Shown here: positions 9,730-19,376 of the stretch, piece by piece
Numbering within the stretch: the stretch's first letter is position 1
Layout: each line of letters opens with the position of its first letter
NCBI GenBank assembly: GCA_000697335.1
Contig: JNEM01016858.1
Coordinates: 1-22,922, forward strand
Direction: 5' to 3'
DNA: 22,922 nt
Source: Conidiobolus incongruus B7586
Lineage: Eukaryota; Entomophthoromycota; Entomophthoromycetes; Entomophthorales; Conidiobolaceae
The notes under the pieces: model-generated
The model's database searches: none
What the model was told of the DNA's origin: nothing
Seen by the model: the letters and a program-made list of their open reading frames with translations, nothing else
Made by a program: the position numbers and the translations under genes

Positions 9730-10077
9730 ATATCTAAGCCTTGATTGAATACTGATTGGTGTGCTCAAAACTATTTGGAATCCCGAGAGCAGTTGTTAAA
9801 AAATGAACATATGATTGATTTAGGATAATGATATAATTATTGTCAACTTTTATAATGTAAATAAACCGAATTGAAAATATTATAATTAAATATTCAAACA
9901 AATTTAAATTTATCAATGAACTAAATATTTGAAATTATTAATTATTTATTATTGATTTTTAATAAATTATCTCATAAAATTAAACTGATTAATTACTTAC
10001 AAATCAATTTTTGGTGATAAATTGAGAGAAAGTTCTTTTAATTTATTTTAAATTAATATGATCTAATCCAAAATTAT
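9730..10077. other. Spacer at the 3' end of the DIL-domain gene
   Basis: About 350 bp of mostly AT-rich sequence. The first 70 bases after LTR 2 are more mixed in composition, so they could belong to the insertion if its end has been placed too early. No gene is seen. Confidence 0.4.
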
Positions 10078-11832
10078 TCAGTTAAATAAAGTTTTTAAAG
10101 TATCTTCAGAAACGAAGGGAGCGTAATCGTACCACCAATCTTCCATCTCCACCTGGTTGGGTGCCCCGAAGGGTAGGGTGTGGTGGACGTTACGCAGGCT
10201 GCTCTCGAGCGTATCGTAGGGATCGGGAGAGTAGGCTTGGGGTTGGGATTGGGCCTGAGATGAGGTCACCATTAATTGGTCAGCATTAGTTGGGATTGAG
10301 TAAGTGGGGAAGTGTTGGTAGCGGTACTTGATCACCCTTAAGATATCTTGAGATACCACGGGTTCGTTCACTTCGTATATGTAATTAGTCAAAATGTGGT
10401 AGATTTGGGAGGCGTTGAGTAGGTTCAATTGGTTGACAGTCTCCAGGAAACTGTGCACGCTCTTCAGCTGCGTAAAGCATTGTAAGAATTCAAGCAGTTG
10501 GATCAGTGGCTTGAAATGCTGGCTCGTACCCCCCATCGACTGCGGATGCGATGCAGTCGAAATATTATCAATATTGTTCCTCCCCCACTCCTCCAAGAAT
10601 GAGACATTCATGCGAATTTGGAGAGCTTTACCCCTACTAAGATATTTCTTGTCGCTGAGGATAAAATTAAATAAGCTGTTGGATATATAATAGAATAATT
10701 GATTAAAGTAGCGTTGGATGATGGATGGGTGTACATAAAATTGCTCAAATACGAATAATTCGGATGCAAGTACAGTTGTTACAGTTCGTGGTGATTGTGC
10801 CATCTGTCTCGGTGACATTGGACGGTTATGACTCTTCTTCCTGCTATGATTTTTGCTTACTCCTTGTAACTCAATGTCAGTAATTCCAGGGATGATATCG
10901 TGATCCAGCATGCATGGAATGAGAACGTTGTTAAGTTTAGGCTGCGTCTGTTGAAAAATCGTACAGTAAATCAAATAAATAATCTCCGGAAGCTGCAACT
11001 GCTGATCAATTGTGACCACCGACAATTGACTATCCTTCTTCAAATAATAAAGCAATTGTACACAATTTGACAGCCAAAAGCTCAACAACATTAAATTCTC
11101 AGGATTCGCTTGAACTTGCGTTTCGATACCCTGTAGCGCCGTATGAATTAAATCTTTATAGAGATCGTCATTTTGAATATGTTGACAGTGTCTCGACATT
11201 AAAAACAGTGCATTCGCTGGAAAGAACACTTGATCGTATTGGTAATTAATGGGAACTTTGTAAATAATGCGCTCCAGCAATTTATCGAGCTGTGACGGTT
11301 GAAATGGCAAAGTTTGCTCAGGTAAGAATCTTGTCCAGTCAAAATCCTTAGGCTGCGCTGGATGGTACTGGGTCTTGGACTCCCTATGATTGTTCGATTC
11401 CGTTGACTCTAATTTATCCATTTTCATATGGTACGATATTCTGGACTGAACCGCTTGGTCTTCGAAATCACTAACGGTTGGGGCACTGTACAAATCATCG
11501 AATCCAGCTAACCCTGTGTGATTATTCCCCCCTGCAGACGATTTATTCAAACCAAACCCCACGCTAAAATCTTCAGTAGAAGGTTGTTGGGAAGGTCCTA
11601 CATATAGATTTATATCGTTGACTAAGTGACTCGCACCACTCAAATTACTATCCCAAACTAAGCCAATTAGTCATACTAAAGTAAACTAAATATAAATGAA
11701 CTTACTGTTAGGTTTATTCTCGTTAGTTTGCCAAGGGTCTAACTGATAAGGATTAGAAGTATCAGTATTTAATTTTCTCTGTAATTTGGCACTCGTTGGA
11801 AAAGTTAAAGGTTTCGAAAAATCTTCTTGCAT
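10078..11832 (-). CDS. DIL-domain (myosin V tail-like) protein without a motor
   Basis: Predicted 568-residue protein from exon 1 (11832-11706) and exon 2 (11657-10078), with a 48-bp phase-1 intron (11705-11658, donor GTAAGT, acceptor GGCTTAG). The true start is the ATG at 11832; the frame of exon 2 alone has no ATG at its beginning. Residues 1 to about 145 are polar and probably disordered. Residues about 160-480 resemble the globular tail of class V myosins and the dilute (DIL) domain. Helix signatures include LSFWLSNCVQLLYYLK near 234-249 and the segment from SELFVFEQFY through RYFNQLFYYI to GKALQIRMN near 341-393. An insert around 310-335 is rich in Ser, Pro, Arg and Lys and could be phosphorylated. 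The C-terminus is Gln/Ser/Pro-rich and ends with an aromatic patch. There is no motor, IQ or coiled-coil region, and no ankyrin repeats as in some fungal DIL proteins. It is likely an adaptor or cargo/vesicle-tethering protein. Confidence 0.82.
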
Positions 11833-12448
11833 AATGTAAAATTAATTTAACTTTACTACCCCACTTTTATTAATAATGAATTTTAATTTAGTTTAATATT
11901 AAATAATTTTAAAAAATTTATCTTTATTAAAAAACTTTTTTAGATTTTATTCAATGAGTTTATAGGATGAATAAATATAATAAATGTATTAGGATTTAAG
12001 AAGTAAATAATAAGATTTGTTTGTTTTTGACTTATTATGGGTATTGGTTTTTCTCCCTAAATGTGTTTAATTCGTGTGGATTTTTAATTGATTTTTTGGT
12101 TTATCAATTTAATATCATTAAATTTATAATTCATAATACTTGGCAGTTGATTAATCTGTATTATCATATTAATAAATATGAAAAATATATAATGAATCAA
12201 TATAATCATCAATTTTTAAGTCTTTTCTCCAAATATTATTAATTTAAAACTAGATCTATTTTAATATTGTGAATAACTTAATTAATCTCCTAATATTGAT
12301 GAAATCATCTATAACTATTTGATTAGATTTCAAGTGTGATAGTAATTCATTTTGCATCCCATAATCACTAGTTGCAAACCTCACCAATAAAATATTAAAC
12401 AAGTATCACCAATATAATAAATTTCAATTTTTAGCAAACTACCATTGA
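11833..12448. promoter_or_regulatory. Divergent intergenic promoter region
   Basis: About 615 bp between the divergent starts of the DIL-domain gene (minus) and the IMPACT-domain gene (plus). It contains a short AT-rich open frame at 12021-12242 rich in Phe, Tyr, Ile and Asn that looks like chance. A TTTTAG just before 12449 resembles a splice acceptor, but I found no coding exon upstream to join to it. Confidence 0.4.
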
Positions 12449-12994
12449 ATGGTGCACATCTCAAAACTCACTAAGACTGTAGCAATGACGACACCACAGT
12501 TAATTAGCAGTGCAGCTATAGAGTGTAAAAAGAGTGTATTTGTAGGTCATGCCTCTAGATTAAACCAAGTGAGTGAATTTTCCAAAATTAAAGAAAAACT
12601 GTTAGAGGATAAGAAAGTAAGTAAGGCTACTCACAATATTTGGGCTTATAGGATAGCTAACGTTAATGGTGGGATTATTCAAGGTAATTTCTTTCCTTAT
12701 ACCTGTAAATTGATAATTTGCTAACCTGATCTGATAGATTGTGATGACGACGGTGAAACCGCTGCAGGTTCTAGATTATTACATTTAATGGAGATGCTCA
12801 AAGTCACAAATGTAGTTGTGTTTGTCAGTCGGTGGTACGGTGGCATTCATTTGGGCGCTGATCGCTTCAAATATATCAATATGGCCGCTAGAGACGTTCT
12901 CGAATTGGGTAAATTTTTACCCACGTCCGAGGACAAAAATAGCAAAAAAGACGATAAAACCTCTGGCAAGGGTAAAAAAAGTAAAAAGAAATAA
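12449..12994 (+). CDS. IMPACT/UPF0029-domain protein (YIH1/YigZ-like)
   Basis: Predicted 163-residue protein from exons 12449-12683 and 12738-12994. The 54-bp phase-1 intron has donor GTAATT and acceptor CTGATAG. The spliced protein restores the family core: SVFVGHASR near 29-37, THNIWAYR near 61-68, then DDDGETAAG, NVVVFVSRWYGG and LGADRF across residues 81-121. In yeast and animals, YIH1/IMPACT binds Gcn1 and restrains the Gcn2 stress kinase through an N-terminal RWD domain plus this domain. Here there is no RWD domain, so the protein is closer in layout to free-standing YigZ-type members. The last about 25 residues are lysine-rich and could bind nucleic acid or act as a nuclear signal. A stop codon lies directly upstream of the ATG in frame; the second ATG at 12485 is an alternative start. 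The gene converges on the methyltransferase gene with 78 bp between stops. Confidence 0.88.
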
Positions 12995-13072
12995 ATCCAC
13001 AAATTATCAGAGTTGATAATATTTAAATAGAAATGTATTTTTATTTATAATAATTAATTGATTTGGGTTTCA

Positions 13073-13792
13073 TTAATAAAAAGTCATCAACCAAGCTTGA
13101 TACAAAGTCTTATCCAAGCCAAAAGAGGGATTGTCAATACTCTCCAACATTTGATGATCTGCAACACCATCGTAAAGTTCATTGATCTGAGCGTCACTCA
13201 CACTGAAGGGAGGTCCTTCCTTCAAAGTTTGATCATATTCGGGACCGTGCAACAACAGTCTACCTCCCGACTTGACCCACTTTTGCAACACTTTGATATA
13301 ATCATTGCGTAATTTAGGCAAAATAGCCATCATGGAGCCTCTATCGAAAACCGCGTCAACCTTATGGGTCAAGTACTCAGGAATGCCATCGGCAGCTTTG
13401 AGAGGTCCGGTTACGAAGAAATTACCGCAGATAATAGACAATTTCCCGGCGACAAACACTTTGAGATCGTAACCGTTGTGCTTCACATTCACAACTTCAT
13501 AACTGATTTTATTTTCCCTAAAGTATTCCTCCACCACGGTTTCGACGCCCTCAATACCCACTACGTTGAAATCTTTCTCCAAAAAGTACTTCATATCGAG
13601 GGTCTTGCCACACAGGGGGAAAAATATGGTGGTATTCGCATCTTTACTGGGAATCAGCAAGTCTTCATACTTTTTCAAAATGGGATGAACTTGCTCCTTG
13701 TGCCAAAAGGATCGGTCCTCACTCCAGCAACTCTCCCAGAATCCCATACGGTACTTGTCTTCGTCAGCTGCCATTTTTATTTGTTGATTCAT
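13073..13792 (-). CDS. Thiopurine S-methyltransferase (TPMT) family protein
   Basis: Single-exon gene for 239 residues, a normal length for this family. TPMT-family signatures appear in order: FWESCWSED near residues 18-26, the S-adenosylmethionine-binding segment FFPLCGKTLDMKYF near 57-70, VVGIEGVE near 77-84, a CGNFF motif (usually GDFF) near 122-126, FDRGSMMAI near 149-157 and GGRLLLHGPEYD near 176-187, followed by GPPFSVS. The enzyme should move a methyl group from S-adenosylmethionine to a sulfur or related nucleophile. In fungi, plants and bacteria, relatives methylate halides, thiols, selenium or gliotoxin-like compounds, so the substrate cannot be read from sequence. No signal peptide or membrane segment is seen, so it is probably cytosolic. 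An alternative start is Met7 (13774). Its 3' end faces that of the IMPACT-domain gene. Confidence 0.9.
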   Translation of the reverse strand: MNQQIKMAADEDKYRMGFWESCWSEDRSFWHKEQVHPILKKYEDLLIPSKDANTTIFFPLCGKTLDMKYFLEKDFNVVGIEGVETVVEEYFRENKISYEVVNVKHNGYDLKVFVAGKLSIICGNFFVTGPLKAADGIPEYLTHKVDAVFDRGSMMAILPKLRNDYIKVLQKWVKSGGRLLLHGPEYDQTLKEGPPFSVSDAQINELYDGVADHQMLESIDNPSFGLDKTLYQAWLMTFY

Positions 13793-15260
13793 TGATGTAA
13801 TTTTTTCCTCAAATGAGTGTGATGTGTAATCTATTTATATTATTTCAACTATCAAATCCCGAAAATGGAATCTCTCTTTTTGGATAATTAGTTTCAATAC
13901 ATAATCCAATTAATTCATAATTAATTCTAAATATTTTTAAATTCACTATTCATTAAAATTACGACTATCTCTTACTATTCTATTATCCAACTAAATTAAA
14001 ATTTATATTTCAAAATTAATAAATTCTATTAATTGGAAGGATATTATCTTTAAATAGAACCACACGGGCCATCAATAGATCTCCATCAGCCTAAAACCCT
14101 TATCTATATTTTATTGAGTACCTTAAAGTTTATGACAAATTTCTTAATCTAGTTTCTTGATAAATATTATATTGATGGATTAGTAATATGGGTTTGACAT
14201 AGCTTATTATGGTAATATATTCTATTTGATATAAAATTGTATTGATAAGCTTTTGTTATTTGTTGATTATGTCAAGTTTTTAGAACTGATATTATATTCT
14301 GTATAACTTTCAGTTATTACTTTATTATCAGATTGTTTATCAACTTTGATACAAATAACGAGAAAAAAATTACGTAACTTCACAAATACTGAATATATAT
14401 TATTATTATTATTTTATTAAATATATTGGATTTATACAATTCAAGTAAATACTTTCCAAATCCTCAACTAATCAATAACTTTCATAAAGGGAATGATTTT
14501 TACATTTTTAGAACTTTAACCTTGTTCACTTTAGAAATTGGATATCAATACGGCATTGAATATTTATATATAGATTTGGCATGTTATTAATCGGTGATTT
14601 GATTAAAGGTTTATAGAAAGTATTCAACTTATTCATTGGTTGAATATGAAAAACATTCCAATCATAAACCAAAAAATATTACATGAATAATACTCTGAAA
14701 TCGATCAAAATTGCTAATGTTTTAATTACACTATTTTCAAACTAATTTATCAAATTTCATTATTAATTTTGAAACTTTTTTATTTTAGAATATTTCATAT
14801 TAAATCAATTGAATTATATTGATATTGAATACATTTATATTTTTTGTAAATTAATAATTATTTATAATTAAATAATATGAATTAACATTTCATTGTTCTA
14901 AAGTATAAAATGTAATTAATTCAATTAAATTATAAAATTTTGTAAATAATTTCTACAGAAAAAATGGGCAAAGTCAATCAATTTATATTTTTAAATGACA
15001 ATGTTTTTGAAATATTAATTCTATAAAATTAAGTCTGAATAATATAAGATATTTGATGAAATATAAAAAAATGAGAATTGATAAATAGTAATATAAGATA
15101 AATAAATATATTAATAAAAAAGATAAAGTATTATGTATTGAAATAAGTATAGTTTAATTATTAGTGTAGAAATTAAATAATGACAAAATTTTGAAATTAA
15201 AATTAAACAAATAAATTAATATAAAATATATAAAAATTAATGAATGATATAAAATAAATA
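13793..15260. other. AT-rich spacer, promoter side of the methyltransferase gene
   Basis: About 1.5 kb. The first 100 bases should carry the methyltransferase promoter. A short patch at about 14055-14105 is richer in C and G and may be a fragment of an old insertion. The rest is A/T-dominated, with no coding frame, RNA gene or clear repeat. Confidence 0.45.
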
Positions 15261-15500
15261 GCTTCTTTTATTATTAATAACTTTTTTCTATACTTTTGGT
15301 AAGCTTTTAATATCTAAAAAATAGTTTTTTTTACTAAAGACTAAAATTTAATATTTCACAAAGCAATTTAATTTATTTACAGAAATTTTTTTTCTTGTAA
15401 ATTATTTTTTTAAATATTTAAAACAAATATAATCATATAGGTTATAATTAAGTAAATATATTAGATATGGTAATTCTCTCTATTTTTTTATATAAAAAAT
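15261..15500 (+). repeat. Dispersed repeat, decayed copy 1 of 2
   Basis: About 240 bp that aligns by eye, collinear and almost without gaps, with 22398-22638. Shared landmarks include TTAATAACTTTTT, the CTTTTGG/CTTTGG-aag turn, AGACT-AAATTT, AAA-CAA-TATAAT, GGTAATT and TTTATATAAAAAA. This copy is the more AT-rich one: at many sites it has T or A where the other has C or G. It has no coding capacity and probably belongs to a DNA transposon end, a MITE-like element or a relic of a larger repeat. The family is not identified. Confidence 0.6.
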
Positions 15501-16588
15501 CTTATATAGCTTTAATTTTATGTATTATACAATTATTATGCAAAATAATAGGTGTCTTTAATTTATATTGAAAGCACCATTTAGAAATTGTTTTATTTAA
15601 AAAGTAATATATAATCTATTATTAATTAATTTTCCTTAAGATATTAAATAAGAAAATTATATATTATTAAAATTTATTATAATAATTAATATTTACTTAT
15701 ATTTAAAATATTTATTCATTAGAATTTATAAAAGGGGTTAATTTAACTTAACTAAATATTTTATTTTATTTTTAAATAAAATATTATATAAAAGAATTTA
15801 AGATTTATTAATTATAAGTTTTTATTGCAAAAACTATTATTTTTAGTTATACTTTAATAAGTTTAGTTTAACTATAGCTATTTTAATTTTTTTTAGGCTT
15901 TTATTAAATTATAAGATATTTATTTTATATTTTTATTAGTTAATTTAAGTTTAAACTTAAGTAAATATAATATACTTATATAATTAATATTAAATTACTT
16001 TAATAATTCTTTAATAAATATAAAAAGATATTTCTTAATATATTTTTTTACTTTATTAGTAAATAAAAAAAATAACAACATAAATTAATCTTTTAAATTT
16101 TAATAAATTTTAAATAATATCTTTTTTAGCTTTAAAATCATAAATTTAGTAATATATAATAGTTTTAAATAAAGTACTATCTTTATAAACTATTTATAAG
16201 TTTTAAATTATTTTTAAGGATTTATAGTTAAGTTTAAAAGATACAAAAATAAAAGCTTTTTGATAATTACAATTTAATTTAAATATAATTAAATCTAAAT
16301 ATAAATTTTAAAATCAAAATATTTTAATAAAAAATTAATTAAAATTGAATATATATATAGTTTGAAAATATTTATTTTCTTATATATTTTATTTATAAAA
16401 AATCTTTCAAAATATATAATATGTTTGAAAGATCAGAAATTAAAAAATTTGCTATTTCTTAATTTCTATACTAATATAAATATTATAATAATTAAAGATA
16501 TTATGGAAATTATAATTGAATTACAAAACAATTAAATATATTCATTTATAAAAAGAGAAATTAAAATATTTGTTAGTATATTTTTTCT
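15501..16588. other. Extremely AT-rich spacer, probably decayed repeat sequence
   Basis: More than 1 kb with hardly any G or C and many stops in all frames. It directly follows repeat copy 1 and may be the rest of the same decayed element, but similarity to the sequence after copy 2 could not be followed beyond about 240 bp. No gene is present. Confidence 0.5.
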
Positions 16589-16635
16589 CAGCTCTCAGTG
16601 GTAATATCACTAAAATAGTAATCTACTGAGAACTG
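16589..16635. repeat. Inverted repeat (11-bp arms, one mismatch)
   Basis: CAGCTCTCAGT at 16589-16599 pairs with ACTGAGAACTG at 16625-16635, leaving a 25-base loop. It is notable because G and C suddenly reappear here after more than 1 kb of almost pure AT. It may mark the end of an inserted element next to the tRNA-Thr gene. Confidence 0.5.
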
Positions 16636-16812
16636 ACACCAATCTATAACTTACACAGCTATAACTATACTGTATATTAGTAGGTAGATCATTAATAAAC
16701 AAAAATATGTTAAGAATAAATATAAGGTTTATTGCTGATATTACATATAATAACAAGTTAAAGCTATATTAATATAGTAAAGATTATATCTATACAAAAA
16801 TACTTGATCAGA

Positions 16813-16841
16813 TAGAATCATATTCATGTGATATGATTCTA
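16813..16841. repeat. Perfect 11-bp palindrome with 7-base loop
   Basis: TAGAATCATAT (16813-16823) and ATATGATTCTA (16831-16841) are exact reverse complements around TCATGTG. The text just after it (TTGGTAGAACA and, about 30 bases on, GGGGTCAGATC) faintly resembles tRNA A and B boxes, so this could be the relic of a tRNA or tRNA-derived element. No cloverleaf folds from it. Confidence 0.5.
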
Positions 16842-16899
16842 TTGGTAGAACACTATGAGACTTAGGAGATATGGGGTCAGATCTTTGATAGATTTTATA

Positions 16900-16972
16900 G
16901 CCTTCTTGGCTCAGTTGGCAGAGCGTCCGCCTAGTAAGCGGAAGGTCACCAGTTCGATTCTGGTAGAAGGCA
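16900..16972 (+). tRNA. tRNA-Thr (anticodon AGT)
   Basis: A complete 73-nt cloverleaf with no intron. The acceptor stem GCCTTCT pairs with AGAAGGC, the D stem GCTC with GAGC, the anticodon stem TCCGC with GCGGA, and the T stem ACCAG with CTGGT. The anticodon loop is CTAGTAA, so the anticodon AGT reads ACU (and, as inosine, ACC and ACA). The T loop is TTCGATT and the discriminator is A. Both internal promoter boxes match the consensus, and a TTTT terminator follows at 16976-16979. CCA is not encoded, as expected in a eukaryotic nucleus. Confidence 0.95.
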
Positions 16973-17834
16973 ATATTTTATACTCATTTAAAATCTATTT
17001 TTCCATTAATTTATTAATTCATTCTTAATAATTCTCTTTAACTTATTAATCTCACTTAATTTTTAACATTTTATCCAATTATATGTTTTTTAAAATTATA
17101 TTATTATCATTGATATCATTGTTGATTTTAATATATTACATTAATTTAATTACATAATTTAATTATTTTTACATTTTAATTATCTATTTTTGATAAAAAT
17201 ACCTAATCTATTAATCATTTTATTTTTTTCTGATTGAATGTTAAAAATCATTTAACAAGTAAAATTTTAACCAAAATTAAAATAATTGATATAATTCCAT
17301 CAAAAATTTACATATTTGTTAATAATGTGTACAAATCATTTTTTCAATTAAAATTCAATTTTTTTTATTGAAAATTTCAACCTTTGAATAGTTAAATATT
17401 AAAATTTTATTTTATAGATATTAAGTCTTTGAAGTTTAGAGAATTAAATATATAAAAAATATACGATGGTATAATTTAGTGATTCTTAAACTGAAATAAA
17501 ATATTATTATCTATAATGATAAGATTTTATTAATAAAACAAAAAATATATTTTTGAAATTTTAAATATTTCATATGAATATATATATATATATATGTAAG
17601 CTGATGATCGAGAAGTGTTTAGATTAATTACAAATTCGAAATTTTAATGGCTTAATTCAGAGTAATTTGGTTAGTATGAAAAAAAATAGTATATAAGTTG
17701 AAGTTTTTTAGTTTAGGGAAACTGGGGTCATTCAGCATGCATTTTTAGTCAATATTAAATGATGGATTGAACTATGTGCATGTTACTGATCTTTCTGGCC
17801 ATCTAAATTAATCATAATGATCATTATTTCACAT
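16973..17834. other. AT-rich spacer with a TA microsatellite
   Basis: About 860 bp between the tRNA-Thr gene and the 3' end of the kinase gene. A TA dinucleotide run occupies about 17578-17595. The last 200 bases probably contain the kinase 3' untranslated region. No gene is seen. Confidence 0.5.
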
Positions 17835-19376
17835 TTAGTTACATGCGCGACATGTAAAGAAAGACACCACTTTCTGAACATTTGATTCGTTTTGACCTTG
17901 GTCGTCAGTGCGGCCATTCTGATTTCTCATGGCATGAGGACTATAGTCTCTGGCATGCTCACTCAGTCTGTGCGGGCTAGATGGCTTGCCCATTGAGTGA
18001 CTTATATTAATATCAGTAGTCATCATAGGTGGTGCTGGTTGCATAGTAGCTGATGTGTTGTTAGTACGAGTTTGCTGAGGGTATTCCGGCGTTCTTGGTG
18101 TTTGCAAGGATGGATGTAAAACGTGTGTAGAATTGCCGAGATGGGGCAACATTGAAACCATTTGACTGTTGGCTTCATTACTGCGACCTCCAGGGGTGAG
18201 GGGCTCAGTATTAATAGGATGTTTAGGAGGCAATGAATTGATTTTAAGATTGGGTGGAGATGAGGAATTACCCACCATCCAGTCATAAACACCATCATCG
18301 GAGATATTCAAATCAATCAAAACTTGGGTAAATAATTGTCTGTAGCCATCATAATCGGGCGTCTCTTCGAAAGCCAAACTACGGACTTTCTTGAGATAAA
18401 TGCCAAACTCTTTTGGATGACCTTGACATAGTTCATTAATTGCCGTCGTCTGCTTTTTTTCACCAATTTTTTCATATTTTTGCTTATTAGTAGCTGCTTT
18501 AAGTCCTTGCCAAGGGAGTGACCCACGAATAAAGTACATGAAAACATGTCCCAAAGCTTCTAAATCGTCTCTTCGAGATTGCTCTCGTCCTAAATGAGTA
18601 TTAATACTCATATAACGAGCAGTACCACTCAAGCTTTTTTTCTCTCTATAAGGAATATGTTGCTTGGTTTTGGGATCTCTATAGAATTTAGCCATACCAA
18701 AGTCCACCATAAACACTTGGTTTGGTCTTTTAGAACTAGGATGGCTTATTAAAAAGTTATCAGGTTTAATATCTCGATAAATTAAATTTTTTTCGTGAAC
18801 ATTTTGAACGAGGGTGATCATATTTCTAGCTAAAGTACACACAGTTTTGATAGAAAATTTACGTTGACAAAGGTCAAAGCAATCTTCTAAACTTGGACCT
18901 AAAAGGTCAAGACAAAGAATGTTATGCTGACCTTCGGAACCAAAATAATAAATACCAGGGATACCATCTAATCAGACTAGAGGATTAGTAAAAAAAATAA
19001 ATATATTAACTGAAGGAGTAAAATTACCAATTCCTTGAAGAAGTTTATATGTACGATATTCATCCTTTAATTGAGGAGCTTCACTCTTTTTAGATTCCTA
19101 TAAAAGAATAATTAATATTGAATAAAATATATGTAATATAAAATTCACTTACAAACTTAATAGCTATCTTTTGTTGATTAAGTAAATTAACACCTAGCGA
19201 ACTTAAGCTGATTGAATATTCAATAATAAATCGAAGTAATTACCTTCATAAATGACACCAAAACTACCTTGACCAATCTTTTTACCAACACGATAATGAA
19301 CACCTACAATATTAGGGGAAGCATTTAAACTCTGACTAATAACATGGCTAGTGTGGTGAGGTCTATTATTAGGCAT
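17835..19376 (-). CDS. YCK1: Casein kinase 1, Yck/cki1 type
   Basis: Predicted 458-residue protein from four exons: 19376-19244, 19193-19153, 19097-19028 and 18967-17835. The introns are 50, 55 and 60 bp. For intron 1, two nearer AG sites (CAG, AAG) lead at once to stops; only CGCTAG restores [16 protein letters not shown]. The kinase domain spans about residues 28-300: glycine loop GQGSFG (35-40), Lys57, catalytic YRDIKPDN with Asp147, DFG at 170-172, and the CK1 hallmarks [32 protein letters not shown] and a final [10 protein letters not shown]. The long tail (about 310-458) is rich in Ser, Pro, Asn and His. It ends FFTCRACN, whose two cysteines could be palmitoylated, as in yeast Yck1/2 and animal CK1-gamma, to hold the kinase on the plasma membrane. 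Such kinases control endocytosis, nutrient sensing and morphogenesis. The 5' leader is pyrimidine-rich on the sense strand; a TATA run lies about 290 bp upstream. Confidence 0.94.

Noticed and set aside
10415-11249. Plus-strand frames inside the DIL-domain gene
   Set aside because: Antisense shadows of a long coding exon; no start context or family match.
11641-11643. TTG as a start codon for a 521-residue version of the DIL-domain protein
   Set aside because: A 48-bp intron with good splice sites links the frame to an ATG exon at 11832-11706, so the longer model is better.
12021-12242. Possible small membrane protein of 73 residues between the DIL and IMPACT genes
   Set aside because: It is made almost only of Phe, Tyr, Ile, Asn and Leu, as expected of random AT-rich DNA, and has no coding features beyond length.
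13364-13795. A 143-codon plus-strand frame opposite the methyltransferase gene
   Set aside because: It overlaps the clear TPMT-family gene in antisense, and its sequence shows no domain.
16835-16895. A second tRNA gene just before tRNA-Thr
   Set aside because: Box-like strings are present, but the anticodon, T and acceptor stems do not pair, so no cloverleaf can be supported.
18840-18842. GTG as a start codon for a 335-residue kinase
   Set aside because: It would remove the glycine loop and the ATP-binding lysine. Three short introns upstream restore a complete kinase from the ATG at 19376.
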